A DNA stretch of 63,853 nt from the NCBI GenBank assembly GCA_002071385.1, contig MWFB01000013.1, positions 1-63,853 on the forward strand. The letters are read 5' to 3'. The notes below the pieces were generated by a model. That model was not told where the DNA came from and searched no databases. It saw nothing but the letters and a program-made list of their open reading frames with translations. Made by a program: the position numbers and the translations under genes. This DNA comes from Bacteroidetes bacterium ADurb.Bin013 (GTDB lineage Bacteria > Bacteroidota > Bacteroidia > Bacteroidales > UBA932). Shown piece by piece: positions 15,919-24,619 of the stretch (the stretch's first letter is position 1; each line of letters begins with the position of its first letter).

Positions 15919-17760
15919 ATGAAGAAGACAACCATGTTGACGGCAGCCTTGCTCGGTTGTGCCCTGCAGGCTTCTGCCCGTCCATACGAAAAGGGGCCTT
16001 ATACCGTCACACGGCTTGAGGAAGATGTGTACAACATTGTGGATGCCAACAGGCAAAATCCTGCAGGAATGCATAACAACAAGACAGGAGAGGTGACAGG
16101 CATGAACAACAGCTCCGATATGTACCTGGTGCTGGGAACTGAAAAAGCCTTGCTCATTGACCTTTCCAATAACATTGACTGGTATGAAGACCCCGCTGGC
16201 CGGCTACAAGAAATTGTCTATGATTTGGCCCGGTCAAGGCAACTGGTCATAACCCTTACCCACCGTCACGGGGACCACCTGGGGATGTTGCCTGCTTTCC
16301 GGGACGATTCGCTGGTCCGCTTTTGGGTTCCGGAAAATGATTTTTCGGGAAGCGAGCTTTTCCCTGACCAAAGGACCGTTTTTTTCAAAGAGAAGGAGTC
16401 CCTGGATCTTGGAGGAGGGGTGATTGTTGATTCATTCAGCCTTCCGGGTCATACACCCGGATCCACCCTCTTCTTTCTCCGGGGCCGGCACCTGGTCTTT
16501 ACGGGGGATGCCCTGGGTTCGGGCAATGGTCTGTGGCTCCTGAATGAAGAAAGTTTCGGACAGTTATCTGCCAGCTTCGGTTCTCTGATGAAGCATATCC
16601 TTGACCCGTCCAATGGGATTTCACATGCAAGGCTGGTTTTGTATACCGGGCATTCCTGGCAGAAGGGCACATCGGGTCCGCTTGGATCAAACTACCTGGA
16701 AGACATGCAGGTACTGATAGGGCAAATCGGATCCGGTACCGCCCTGACAGAGCCTTACCAGACATTCCTTCCCTTTTTGAATGCCAATTTCAGATACCAG
16801 TCGGCCACCATCACCTGGAACAGGGAGGCCGCTGAACGTTTTGTGGAAGAAAAGCGTTTTCCTCCCGAAAGGGATTTCACAGGGCAGGGGCCCACGCACA
16901 GGGGGAACAACTTTGAACTGATAAAATTGCTTGATAGCCATAACTTTACATTGGATGATTCTCCGGTGGGCGATATGGAGTATTACCTGTACGACCCTGT
17001 GGCACACGGGGCGGATCCCGGGAAGAAATACCCGCTGATTGTTATGTTGCATGGAGCTTCCAATGGCATGGAAGGGGTGATGTGTGCCGCTTATACAGAT
17101 TTTGTGGTTTACGCCGGGGAAGAATACCAGCAAAAGATAGGAGGGGCCTATATACTTTTTCCCAAAGCCAATGAATATGTGCAGATGGAAGGAGATAACC
17201 AGGTTATCCTTGGCACTTGGATGACCAGGGATGCGACACAGGAGGGCTCTGTGTATACTTCGGTGCTGGCGGCTTTGCTCGAAGATGTTATCTCGGCCCA
17301 TAATATTGATGAAGAACGTGTTGTGATAGGAGGCACTTCGGCCGGAGGATACATGGTCTGGCGATTCCTGGCTGCCCGGCCCGACCTGGTAAAAGGGGCT
17401 TTTCTGGTAGCCCCGGCAGACAATCCCTCGGAAGAAGAGTTGAAAACATATGAAAAACACGGGATCCATATCTGGGTCATCCATGGGAAAAAAGATGAAA
17501 TTTGTCCTTTCGGGGTTTTTACCGGACCTGTGAGAAACATGCTGGAGGCAACAAAAAATGTCCGCGTCTCTGCGCTGGAGACAGTACGTTACGGGGACAA
17601 AGGAATTGTCCGGCTGAATGTTCGCGGGACAGAGATGGGACAGCACCTGCCCTTGTTTTGCGTTGGGTCCGATATGATCTATGATGATGGTACTCCTTAC
17701 GACCCGCGCTACCCGGAGGGTTTCACAGGCTGGTTGAATATGGTTTTTGGCAATGATTGA
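15919..17760 (+). CDS. Secreted metallo-beta-lactamase fold / alpha-beta esterase fusion
   Basis: A 613-residue exported protein (signal peptide MKKTTMLTAALLGCALQASA) with two enzyme domains. The N-terminal MBL fold (about 30-300) has HRHGDHLG (115-122), LPGHTPGS, FTGDALG and YTGHSW, so the metal ligands are mostly in place. The C-terminal alpha/beta hydrolase (about 350-613) has VMLHGAS, nucleophile elbow GGTSAGG (S474), HGKKDE (D526) and GQHLP (H576), like secreted esterases of the PHB-depolymerase/feruloyl-esterase type. Both active sites look intact. Substrate unknown; an ester followed by a lactone or second ester is one idea. Its end overlaps the HAD gene. Confidence 0.8.
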   Translation: MKKTTMLTAALLGCALQASARPYEKGPYTVTRLEEDVYNIVDANRQNPAGMHNNKTGEVTGMNNSSDMYLVLGTEKALLIDLSNNIDWYEDPAGRLQEIVYDLARSRQLVITLTHRHGDHLGMLPAFRDDSLVRFWVPENDFSGSELFPDQRTVFFKEKESLDLGGGVIVDSFSLPGHTPGSTLFFLRGRHLVFTGDALGSGNGLWLLNEESFGQLSASFGSLMKHILDPSNGISHARLVLYTGHSWQKGTSGPLGSNYLEDMQVLIGQIGSGTALTEPYQTFLPFLNANFRYQSATITWNREAAERFVEEKRFPPERDFTGQGPTHRGNNFELIKLLDSHNFTLDDSPVGDMEYYLYDPVAHGADPGKKYPLIVMLHGASNGMEGVMCAAYTDFVVYAGEEYQQKIGGAYILFPKANEYVQMEGDNQVILGTWMTRDATQEGSVYTSVLAALLEDVISAHNIDEERVVIGGTSAGGYMVWRFLAARPDLVKGAFLVAPADNPSEEELKTYEKHGIHIWVIHGKKDEICPFGVFTGPVRNMLEATKNVRVSALETVRYGDKGIVRLNVRGTEMGQHLPLFCVGSDMIYDDGTPYDPRYPEGFTGWLNMVFGND

Positions 17761-18400
17761 TACAGTTATTTTTGATCTGGGCGGGGTAATTGTCAACATT
17801 GACCGGGACTGCTCTGTTAAGGCTTTTCAAGCCCTGGGACTGAAGGATGCCGGTACTTACCTGGATCCATACCACCAGAGCGGCATTTTCCTTGAACTGG
17901 AAGACGGCAGGCTGGATGCTGATGAATTTTGTGAACGTCTTGGCCAATTATGTGGCAGGCCGGTTTCCTTTTTACAAGCGCAGGAAGCCTGGATGGGATT
18001 CATTTCAGGTGTGCCCGGTGAGAGACTCGCCTATGTGGAAAGCCTGAGAAAAGATTACCAGGTTTGCCTGTTGAGCAATACCAATCCTTTTATCATGGAA
18101 TGGGCGCGAAGTGCGCGTTTTACCCCTCAAGGCCGGGCACTGGATGTTTTTTTCGATCAACTGTTCATTTCTTACCAGATGAAATGCGTGAAACCTCACA
18201 GGCAGATTTTCCGGCAAGTACTGGATACCCTTGGAGCAAAACCGGAACACATACTCTTTGTTGACGATGGTCCTGCAAACATTGAAACAGCAAAAGATAT
18301 GGGATTCCTGACATTAATGCCTGTAAACGGGACCAACTGGATCCCGGATGTTCAGAAAGTGCTTGCAAATGCCGTTACAAGACGGAACAGGGGAAGGTAA
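17753..18400 (+). CDS. HAD family hydrolase
   Basis: A 215-residue HAD phosphatase of the YihX-like subgroup. The nucleophile is in VIFDLGGVIVNID (D8), motif II is LLSNTN, the Lys is in KCVKPHRQIF and the acidic motif is FVDDGPANIETA. The Asp two residues after the nucleophile is a Gly, as usual for the DLGG subgroup. Substrate is probably a small phosphorylated sugar or nucleotide. The ATG at 17753 overlaps the previous stop (ATGATTGA). The gene's 3' end overlaps the convergent M28 gene by 49 bases. Confidence 0.9.
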   Translation: MIDTVIFDLGGVIVNIDRDCSVKAFQALGLKDAGTYLDPYHQSGIFLELEDGRLDADEFCERLGQLCGRPVSFLQAQEAWMGFISGVPGERLAYVESLRKDYQVCLLSNTNPFIMEWARSARFTPQGRALDVFFDQLFISYQMKCVKPHRQIFRQVLDTLGAKPEHILFVDDGPANIETAKDMGFLTLMPVNGTNWIPDVQKVLANAVTRRNRGR

Positions 18401-19626
18401 CGGTTGATGTACATGTTGCCGGAATTATCCAGGGGGGTATGGTACACGTCATACGCATCCCCGTCAACCATCATGTATAGGGCAGGAACCTCTTTCATGG
18501 CAAAAGGATAATGATCGCTGTCATTCGAGAGTGGGTGTTGCTCAATGGTAAACAAACCCAGGCTGTCGTTAATGTGCAGGAAACGCTTCAGGTTTTCCTC
18601 TCCCTCCGCCCCGGTTTCCACAAACAACCGTTCCCCGTTGTCGGCTACCATGTCAGGATCTATCACCTGCAGGGTCCGTTCAAGGGGAAAAACCGGATTT
18701 TTGGTGTAATGGGTTGATCCCAGCAGGTTGTTTTCTTCAGCTGCTACGGCAATAAAAACATACGTAAGCTCCGGTCTGTTCTCAGGCTGGGCATAGTGAC
18801 GCGCCAGGGTCAGGATAAAAGCCACTCCCGAAGCATTGTCATGGGCACCCGGATAATACACTTCTTTACCAAAATGTCCCAGGTGGTCATAATGGGCAAC
18901 AAACACAATACAGGAGTCCGCCCTGGAAGAGCCGGGTATGTGCGCTATAACATTGGATGAAGTATAACCTTCAATCATCCGGCTTTCAAAACGGACCCTG
19001 ATCTGTTTTGCATCACCCGGGAAGCCCGGTCCGGCCCAGATCACGGGGATGGGTTGCACAGTCCCGCTCCGGGACTTGAAAAAAGACGGGACTTTGTCCT
19101 GGACCATGATCAGACCTGCAACAGGCATTTTGTATAGTTCAAACGGGGCTATGCCCATGTATTTGTATACAAGATCGTATTGCAATACGACGTATGAATT
19201 TCGGAAATCACCGCTTTCCAGCATAGGGATCAGACGTGCCGGGTCATGATCCTGCACTCCGATATACTTCAAGGAAAAAATGCCTTTTTGTGAAGGGGAG
19301 AATTCCCTGACAATAAAATCTTTGCCCGGTTCCAGCGTAACCCCGTCCACGGACATTTCCATTTTCTTGTGGAAGACATTAACGTTGTATGAAAATGGCT
19401 GCAGGTACCCTCCTTCCACAGAAGGTTCCACCCCGCGGATCTGCATGAATTGCCGGGCAATATATTTTGCAGCTTTTTTATCTCCTTTCCTGAAGTCAGA
19501 GCGTCCCTCGTATTTTTTTGAGGATAATTCCCTGATGACTTCCTTGTAGTAAGTTGTGTCCTGTGCGTGTATACATGTGAAAGATACAAGCAATGAACCT
19601 GTGATTATAAAATACCGTAGTCTCAT
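18352..19626 (-). CDS. Secreted M28 family zinc aminopeptidase
   Basis: A 424-residue exported peptidase (signal peptide 1-21, ending IHAQ). A PA-like insert (about 120-220) precedes the M28 catalytic domain. Zinc and catalytic motifs are AHYDHLG, PGAHDNASGVA, AAEENNLLGS, IDPDMVADNG and YHTPLDN. The usual glycine or leucine after AEE is changed to Asn-Asn, but the acidic residues remain. It releases N-terminal residues from peptides in the periplasm. Starts five bases after its own TAnnTTTG box, so the mRNA is probably leaderless. Confidence 0.88.
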   Translation of the reverse strand: MRLRYFIITGSLLVSFTCIHAQDTTYYKEVIRELSSKKYEGRSDFRKGDKKAAKYIARQFMQIRGVEPSVEGGYLQPFSYNVNVFHKKMEMSVDGVTLEPGKDFIVREFSPSQKGIFSLKYIGVQDHDPARLIPMLESGDFRNSYVVLQYDLVYKYMGIAPFELYKMPVAGLIMVQDKVPSFFKSRSGTVQPIPVIWAGPGFPGDAKQIRVRFESRMIEGYTSSNVIAHIPGSSRADSCIVFVAHYDHLGHFGKEVYYPGAHDNASGVAFILTLARHYAQPENRPELTYVFIAVAAEENNLLGSTHYTKNPVFPLERTLQVIDPDMVADNGERLFVETGAEGEENLKRFLHINDSLGLFTIEQHPLSNDSDHYPFAMKEVPALYMMVDGDAYDVYHTPLDNSGNMYINRYLPLFRLVTAFASTF

Positions 19627-19631
19627 GACAG

Positions 19632-19639
19632 CAAAGATA
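19632..19639 (-). promoter_or_regulatory. Promoter -7 box of the M28 peptidase gene
   Basis: Reads TATCTTTG on the minus strand and ends five bases before the ATG at 19626. The divergent GH26 box at 19649-19656 is only nine bases away, so the two promoters overlap. Confidence 0.6.
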
Positions 19640-19648
19640 TATTTTTTC

Positions 19649-19656
19649 TACATTTG
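19649..19656 (+). promoter_or_regulatory. Promoter -7 box of the GH26 gene
   Basis: TACATTTG ends five bases before the ATG at 19662, again predicting a very short or absent leader. It also excludes the in-frame GTG at 19656. Confidence 0.6.
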
Positions 19657-19661
19657 TGACT

Positions 19662-20732
19662 ATGAAACGCTTGGCTTTGATAGTACTGGCAATCGCAGCG
19701 TTTGCCTGTACGGAAAAAAACATCCGGACCATATCTCCGGAAGCAGATGTTGTTATGGCCCTGTTGCAGCAGGCTGCCGGCAACAACCAATTTTTCTTTG
19801 GACAGGAAGACTTTCCGTTTTATGGTCATTCCTGGGAGTATGAAGGAGGCCGCAGTGATGTGAAAGATGTATGTGGCGACTATCCGGCCGTACTGGGTTG
19901 CGATCTGGGCCACATAGAACTGGGAGATAATAAGAATCTGGACGGCGTGCCTTTTGAAGTTATGCGCAAAGCCATAACAGACCATTACATGGCGGGCGGG
20001 ATAGTCACCATAAGCTGGCACGCCCGCAATCCGCTAACCTCTTCCAATGCCTGGGATGTTTCCGATAATACCGTGGTAGCCTCAATCCTGGAAGGGGGTT
20101 CACATTATGACCTGTTCCAGACCTGGCTTGACAAGGTAGCCGTTTTTCTTGATTCCCTGAGAATGGAAGACGGAACACGGATCCCGGTGATCTTCAGGCC
20201 CTGGCATGAGCATACCGGATCCTGGTTCTGGTGGGGCAGAAAACTTTGCTCCAGCCAGGAGTATATAGCCTTATGGAAGATGACAGTGGATTATATGAGA
20301 AACAAGGGGCTGGACAACCTGATCATTGCCTATTCCCCTAATTACGGAGGCCTGGACCGGGAAGCATACATGGAGCGCTATCCGGGTGATGATTATGTGG
20401 ATCTGCTGGGACTGGACGCATACGGGGACGGACAGGAATTCCTGGACGTCCTGCGTAATGAACTGACCATGGTCGCCCAGTTGGGCAAAGAGCATAAGAA
20501 AGCCATAGCCCTTACAGAGTGTGGCATGGGTGGCCTTGGCAATCCCCTGTGGTTTACACAAATCCTGCTAAAAGCCACGGAAGGGCTTCCTGTAACCTAT
20601 GCCCTCGTATGGCGCAATGCCCCGGACTACCTGATGCCCATGCATATATTCGCTCCTTATCCCGGACACGCATCGGCCAAAGATTTTATCACTTTCTACC
20701 AGGATCCCCGCACACTCTTCCTAAACGATTGA
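19662..20732 (+). CDS. GH26 family beta-mannanase-like lipoprotein
   Basis: A 356-residue glycoside hydrolase family 26 enzyme anchored by a lipobox (AFAC, C16). The acid/base Glu is in RPWHEHTGSWFWWG (about E183) and the nucleophile Glu in ALTECGMGG (about E286); the ISWHARNP strand motif is also typical. GH26 members mostly cut beta-1,4-mannan, some beta-1,3-xylan. It would act at the cell surface or in the periplasm. It forms a likely two-gene unit with the DUF5020 protein 10 bases downstream. Confidence 0.88.
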   Translation: MKRLALIVLAIAAFACTEKNIRTISPEADVVMALLQQAAGNNQFFFGQEDFPFYGHSWEYEGGRSDVKDVCGDYPAVLGCDLGHIELGDNKNLDGVPFEVMRKAITDHYMAGGIVTISWHARNPLTSSNAWDVSDNTVVASILEGGSHYDLFQTWLDKVAVFLDSLRMEDGTRIPVIFRPWHEHTGSWFWWGRKLCSSQEYIALWKMTVDYMRNKGLDNLIIAYSPNYGGLDREAYMERYPGDDYVDLLGLDAYGDGQEFLDVLRNELTMVAQLGKEHKKAIALTECGMGGLGNPLWFTQILLKATEGLPVTYALVWRNAPDYLMPMHIFAPYPGHASAKDFITFYQDPRTLFLND

Positions 20733-20742
20733 CAGACCATAC

Positions 20743-21435
20743 ATGAAAAAACTATATGTAATCCTGTTGATCCTGTTCCTTACCTCTTCAGTTCCTGCCA
20801 TATCGCAGAATGTACAATTGCATTACAGGACGGGCCAGTGGCTATATCCGGACACACTTGGAAAAGATGCCCGCATCCTCACTACTGTGGAAATGTTCCG
20901 GATGGACCCCTGGGGAGATACTTTTTTATTTGTCGATATGACGTACACCCCGCAAGGAGTGAATTACGCCTATTGGGAAATTGCCCGCAACCTGAAATTC
21001 TGGGATGCCCCTGTGGCAGTACACCTGGAATACAATGGCGGATTGCTGGGGTCCATATTGTTCAACCATTCCTGGCTGGCGGGGGTTAATTACGGCATTG
21101 CCAGCAAGGACGGGTCAAAGTCCTTTTCCGTTTCGGCCATGTACAAATATATCCAGGGATTGGCCAGACCTTCGAATTTTCAGTTGACCGCCATCTGGAA
21201 CATGGAGCTTGCCCGCGGGAAGTGCACTTTTTCCGGTTTTGTGGACTGGTGGAGACAGGGTGATACTTATATTCTCCTTTCCCAGCCGCAATTCTGGGTG
21301 AACCTGAACGCCTTTGAGGGCATCAGCGATTCTTTCTGTCTGAGTGTGGGAACCGAGGTGGAATTGTACAACAATCTTTTTCACAAAGGTTTTTATGTGA
21401 TCCCGAGCCTGGCAGTGAAGTGGACTTTCCGCTAG
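20743..21435 (+). CDS. DUF5020 family outer-membrane barrel protein
   Basis: A 230-residue protein with a signal peptide (1-21, AISQ). Alternating aromatic strands such as VEMFRMDPWGDTFLFVDM, YWEIARNLKFWDAPVAVHLE and LAVKWTFR (C-terminal aromatic end) mark a beta-barrel of the DUF5020/Tsx-like group. Tsx proteins are nucleoside channels, but the role of this family in Bacteroidota is not settled. Its pairing with the GH26 gene hints at passage of small sugars. Confidence 0.82.
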   Translation: MKKLYVILLILFLTSSVPAISQNVQLHYRTGQWLYPDTLGKDARILTTVEMFRMDPWGDTFLFVDMTYTPQGVNYAYWEIARNLKFWDAPVAVHLEYNGGLLGSILFNHSWLAGVNYGIASKDGSKSFSVSAMYKYIQGLARPSNFQLTAIWNMELARGKCTFSGFVDWWRQGDTYILLSQPQFWVNLNAFEGISDSFCLSVGTEVELYNNLFHKGFYVIPSLAVKWTFR

Positions 21436-21443
21436 GAAAACCG

Positions 21444-22832
21444 TTACTGCATAACTTCCCGGATCTCCTGTTCCGTAACCGGCAACCGTTTGCTGCCCAG
21501 CAAGCGGTGCCCTTCTGTCGTTATCAGGACATCGTCTTCTATGCGGATCCCGCCAAATCCATACAGCGGTTTGCATTTTTCAAAATTGATGAATGCGGCA
21601 TTGTGCCCGCGGGCTTTCCACATTTCCAGCAGCGCAGGGATCACGTAAAATCCCGGTTCAACAGTCATTACATTCCCCGCTTCCAGCAAGCGTGCCATAC
21701 GTAACGATTTAAGCCCGAACTGCGTGCTCCTGGAGACAGTGTTGTCATAGCCGACATAATGTTCTCCAAGGTCTTCCATATCGTGCACATCCAGGCCCAT
21801 GTTGTGTCCAAGCCCCGTGGGGAAAAAGGCGGCATGGGCCCCTGCGGCCACAGCTTCCGCGGTATCTCCCCTCATCAGGCCGAGGTCTTTGAGCCCTTCC
21901 GTGATGATGGTTGCGGCTGCCAGGTGGACATCCCTGAAGCTAATCCCGGGGGCGCACATCTCGATACAGTGGTTGTTGGTCTTGAGGACCAGGTTGTACA
22001 GGTCCGCTGCAATCCCCTTAAATACACCGCCCACCGGGATGGTGCGTGTAAAATCACTGCAGTAATGGCTTTGCAGTTCCGCCCCGGCATCCATGAGCAG
22101 CAACCGGCCTTCGGTCAGGATCTGGTCGTGGGCGTGCCCGTGCATAACTTCTCCGTTCTGTGTCAGGATGATCGGGAAAGAAGGCATATACCCGCCACTG
22201 ACAGCAATGCCTTCCATGATACCCGCCAGTTCCTGTTCGATCATCCCGGGTTTTGCCAGTTTCATGGCCGTAAAGTGCATGGCGTAACCAAGGTTGCAGG
22301 CACGGTCTATCTGTTCAATCTCTTCCGGTTGCTTTTTCATACGCATGCCAACAATGGCGCGGATGAGCTCTTCCGAGGCTTGCTCTTTCAGTTCGTTAGG
22401 ATGGATATCCAGCATGTCCATCAGTTCTATCATGTTGTCGCTCCGGTAGGGTGGCAGGAAATGTACAGTGCGTCCTTTCCTTTTCTCTTCACGGATATAG
22501 GTTGCCAGGTTTTTCCGGGGTGAAGTATGCGACAGGCCTATCTTTTCGGCTTTTTCCTGCATGACAGGAAGCGGCCCTGTCCAGACAATGTCATCCAGGC
22601 TCACATCGTCTGCAAAAAGCACTTCCTTGCCTGTTTCAAAATCAATGACGGCTGCCAGGTCAGGCTCGTCCAGACCAAAATAATACAAGAACGTACTGTC
22701 CTGCCTGAAATGGTATGTGTTGCCGCTGTAATTGCAGGGGGCTTCCCGGTTTCCCATGAACAGGCCTATTCCTTTATTGAGTTTTGACTTGAGTGTCTGA
22801 CGGCGTTGCGTGTATATTTCCTTAGAGAACAT
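21444..22832 (-). CDS. pepP: Xaa-Pro aminopeptidase (M24B)
   Basis: A 462-residue cytosolic metallopeptidase removing the residue before proline. The N-terminal creatinase-like domain (1-170) is followed by the pita-bread domain with two-metal ligands: LLMDAGAELQSHYCSDFTRT, GLGHNMGLDVHD, TVEPGFYVIP and GGIRIEDDVLIT. Length and motifs fit PepP/AmpP. Eight bases separate its stop from the convergent DUF5020 gene. The promoter box TATCTTTG lies 17 bases before the ATG. Confidence 0.93.
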   Translation of the reverse strand: MFSKEIYTQRRQTLKSKLNKGIGLFMGNREAPCNYSGNTYHFRQDSTFLYYFGLDEPDLAAVIDFETGKEVLFADDVSLDDIVWTGPLPVMQEKAEKIGLSHTSPRKNLATYIREEKRKGRTVHFLPPYRSDNMIELMDMLDIHPNELKEQASEELIRAIVGMRMKKQPEEIEQIDRACNLGYAMHFTAMKLAKPGMIEQELAGIMEGIAVSGGYMPSFPIILTQNGEVMHGHAHDQILTEGRLLLMDAGAELQSHYCSDFTRTIPVGGVFKGIAADLYNLVLKTNNHCIEMCAPGISFRDVHLAAATIITEGLKDLGLMRGDTAEAVAAGAHAAFFPTGLGHNMGLDVHDMEDLGEHYVGYDNTVSRSTQFGLKSLRMARLLEAGNVMTVEPGFYVIPALLEMWKARGHNAAFINFEKCKPLYGFGGIRIEDDVLITTEGHRLLGSKRLPVTEQEIREVMQ

Positions 22833-22849
22833 AATGGTTTTATTTTTCT

Positions 22850-22857
22850 CAAAGATA
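22850..22857 (-). promoter_or_regulatory. Promoter -7 box of pepP
   Basis: Reads TATCTTTG on the minus strand, 17 bases before the ATG at 22832. Divergent with the ygiQ box 13 bases to the right. Confidence 0.55.
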
Positions 22858-22870
22858 GCAAAAAGTCATG

Positions 22871-22878
22871 TACCTTTG
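22871..22878 (+). promoter_or_regulatory. Promoter -7 box of ygiQ
   Basis: TACCTTTG ends four bases before the ATG at 22883. It overlaps the upstream in-frame ATG at 22868, ruling that start out and predicting a leaderless transcript. Confidence 0.6.
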
Positions 22879-22882
22879 CCGC

Positions 22883-24619
22883 ATGCTGCCTACTTCTCGC
22901 AAAGAACTGGACCGTCTTGGATACGGGAATGTCGATATCATACTTTTTACCGGAGACGCCTATGTGGACCACCCGTCATTTGGGGCGGCGGTCATAGGCA
23001 GGGTGCTCCAGGCACAAGGATACAGGGTAGCCGTTGTTCCGCAGCCCAACTGGAGGGACGATTTGCGGGATTTCAGGAAATTGGGTGTGCCGAGGCTTTT
23101 TTTCGCGGTGACTTCGGGCAACATGGATTCCATGGTAAACCATTATACGGCGGCCAGGCGCCTGCGCAGCAACGATGCTTACACGCCCGGCGGAAGGGCC
23201 GGGATGAGACCAGATTATGCCGTAACCGTGTATACCCGCATCCTGAAACAACTCTACCCGAATGTTCCGGTAGTTCTTGGGGGCATAGAAGCATCCCTGC
23301 GCCGGCTGACGCATTACGATTACTGGACAGATACCCTGAAACCTTCCGTTTTGATAGATTCAGGGGCCGATTACCTGGTCTATGGCATGGGAGAGAGGCC
23401 TATCGTGGAATTGGCTAAAAAATTAAGGGAACATGCTGCCCTTGAGGAAATCCGGATAATTCCACAGATAGCATACCTTGCTGCCCGGCCGGACGAGATA
23501 TCCTGCGACCCTGAAAAAATACTGTACCTGCCTTCCCACAAGGAATGCCGCAATAGCAAAAAACAATTTGCGGAACATTTCCGGATATTCGAACAAAAGG
23601 CCAACTCCTCCAATCCGCCTGTGATGGCAGAGCCTGCAGATGCAAAGGAAGGCATCACGGTTGTGGTAAACCCTCCTTATCCGCTCATGACCACGGAAGA
23701 ACTGGATGCGGTATACGAGCTTCCTTTTACCTACCAGGCCCACCCCCGTTACAAAGGAAAGAGCATCCCTGCCCTGGAAATGATCCGGTTTTCTGTATGT
23801 CTTCACAGGGGATGTTTTGGCGGATGCAGTTTCTGTACCATTGCGGCCCACCAGGGAAAGCGGATTTCATCCCGCTCCCTTGAATCGGTAACTACGGAAA
23901 TAGCCAGACTTGCCACCCTGGCAGAATTCAGGGGCCATCTTTCAGACCTTGGCGGCCCTACAGCCAATATGTACCGCATGCAGGGCAGAAACCCGGCACT
24001 ATGCGATGCCTGCAACAGGACCTCCTGCCTTTTTCCGGTTGTGTGTAAAAACCTGGACACATCCCATAAATCATTGCTGGAACTGTACCGGACCGTCAGA
24101 AATATCCCCGGCGTGAAAAAAGCCACCATAGGAAGCGGGATCCGTTACGATCTGTTTGTAAATGAAAAAGGATTCCTTAATGACGAGGGAAAACAATATT
24201 TCCGGGAATTGGTACAGTATCATGTATCGGGAAGGTTGAAAGTGGCTCCTGAACATACGCAGGACAATGTGCTCAGCATGATGCACAAGCCTTCTTTTGC
24301 ATTGTACAGGGTTTTAAAACGTGAATTCCTGAGTGAAACAAAAAGGACAGGATCCCGTTTACAGTTGATCCCTTATTTCATTTCTTCCCACCCGGGATGC
24401 ACGCAAAGGGACATGAACCTGTTAGCGGGGATCTTTAAAAGTGAAAAGATCCGGGTGGAGCAGGTTCAGGATTTCACCCCCACTCCCATGACCAAATCTT
24501 CTGTCATGTACTATACAGGACTTGTTCCCGAAACAGGAGAACAGGTATTTGCAGAACGTGACCCACAAAAAAAAGCCCTCCAGAAGGAAGGCTTTTTCAA
24601 AAATAACCGTAAATCCTAA
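22883..24619 (+). CDS. ygiQ: YgiQ family radical SAM protein
   Basis: A 578-residue radical-SAM protein. The N-terminal DUF3497-like part (LFTGDAYVDHPSFGAAVIGR) is characteristic. The [4Fe-4S]/SAM motif is CFGGCSFC (C311, C315, C318), and LKVAPEHTQDNVLSMMHKP is a further family signature. The reaction of YgiQ is unknown. I begin at MLPTSRKELDRLGYGN because other YgiQ proteins begin similarly and a promoter box overlaps the earlier ATG. The C-terminal extension seen in longer homologues is missing. A terminator hairpin is embedded in the last codons, and the stop overlaps susD by four bases. Confidence 0.92.
   Translation: MLPTSRKELDRLGYGNVDIILFTGDAYVDHPSFGAAVIGRVLQAQGYRVAVVPQPNWRDDLRDFRKLGVPRLFFAVTSGNMDSMVNHYTAARRLRSNDAYTPGGRAGMRPDYAVTVYTRILKQLYPNVPVVLGGIEASLRRLTHYDYWTDTLKPSVLIDSGADYLVYGMGERPIVELAKKLREHAALEEIRIIPQIAYLAARPDEISCDPEKILYLPSHKECRNSKKQFAEHFRIFEQKANSSNPPVMAEPADAKEGITVVVNPPYPLMTTEELDAVYELPFTYQAHPRYKGKSIPALEMIRFSVCLHRGCFGGCSFCTIAAHQGKRISSRSLESVTTEIARLATLAEFRGHLSDLGGPTANMYRMQGRNPALCDACNRTSCLFPVVCKNLDTSHKSLLELYRTVRNIPGVKKATIGSGIRYDLFVNEKGFLNDEGKQYFRELVQYHVSGRLKVAPEHTQDNVLSMMHKPSFALYRVLKREFLSETKRTGSRLQLIPYFISSHPGCTQRDMNLLAGIFKSEKIRVEQVQDFTPTPMTKSSVMYYTGLVPETGEQVFAERDPQKKALQKEGFFKNNRKS
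24567..24597. terminator. Bidirectional terminator inside the ygiQ 3' end
   Basis: AAAAAGCC (24570-24577) pairs with GGCTTTTT (24590-24597), with an inner TCC/GGA stem and an AGAA loop. The plus strand ends in five T residues and the minus strand in about eight. It is coding sequence for ygiQ and lies 19 bases beyond the susD stop, so it can serve both convergent genes. Confidence 0.65.

Noticed and set aside
16687-17799. A 370-codon open frame opposite the MBL-esterase gene
   Set aside because: Antisense shadow of a gene with two intact enzyme domains; its own product has no family features.
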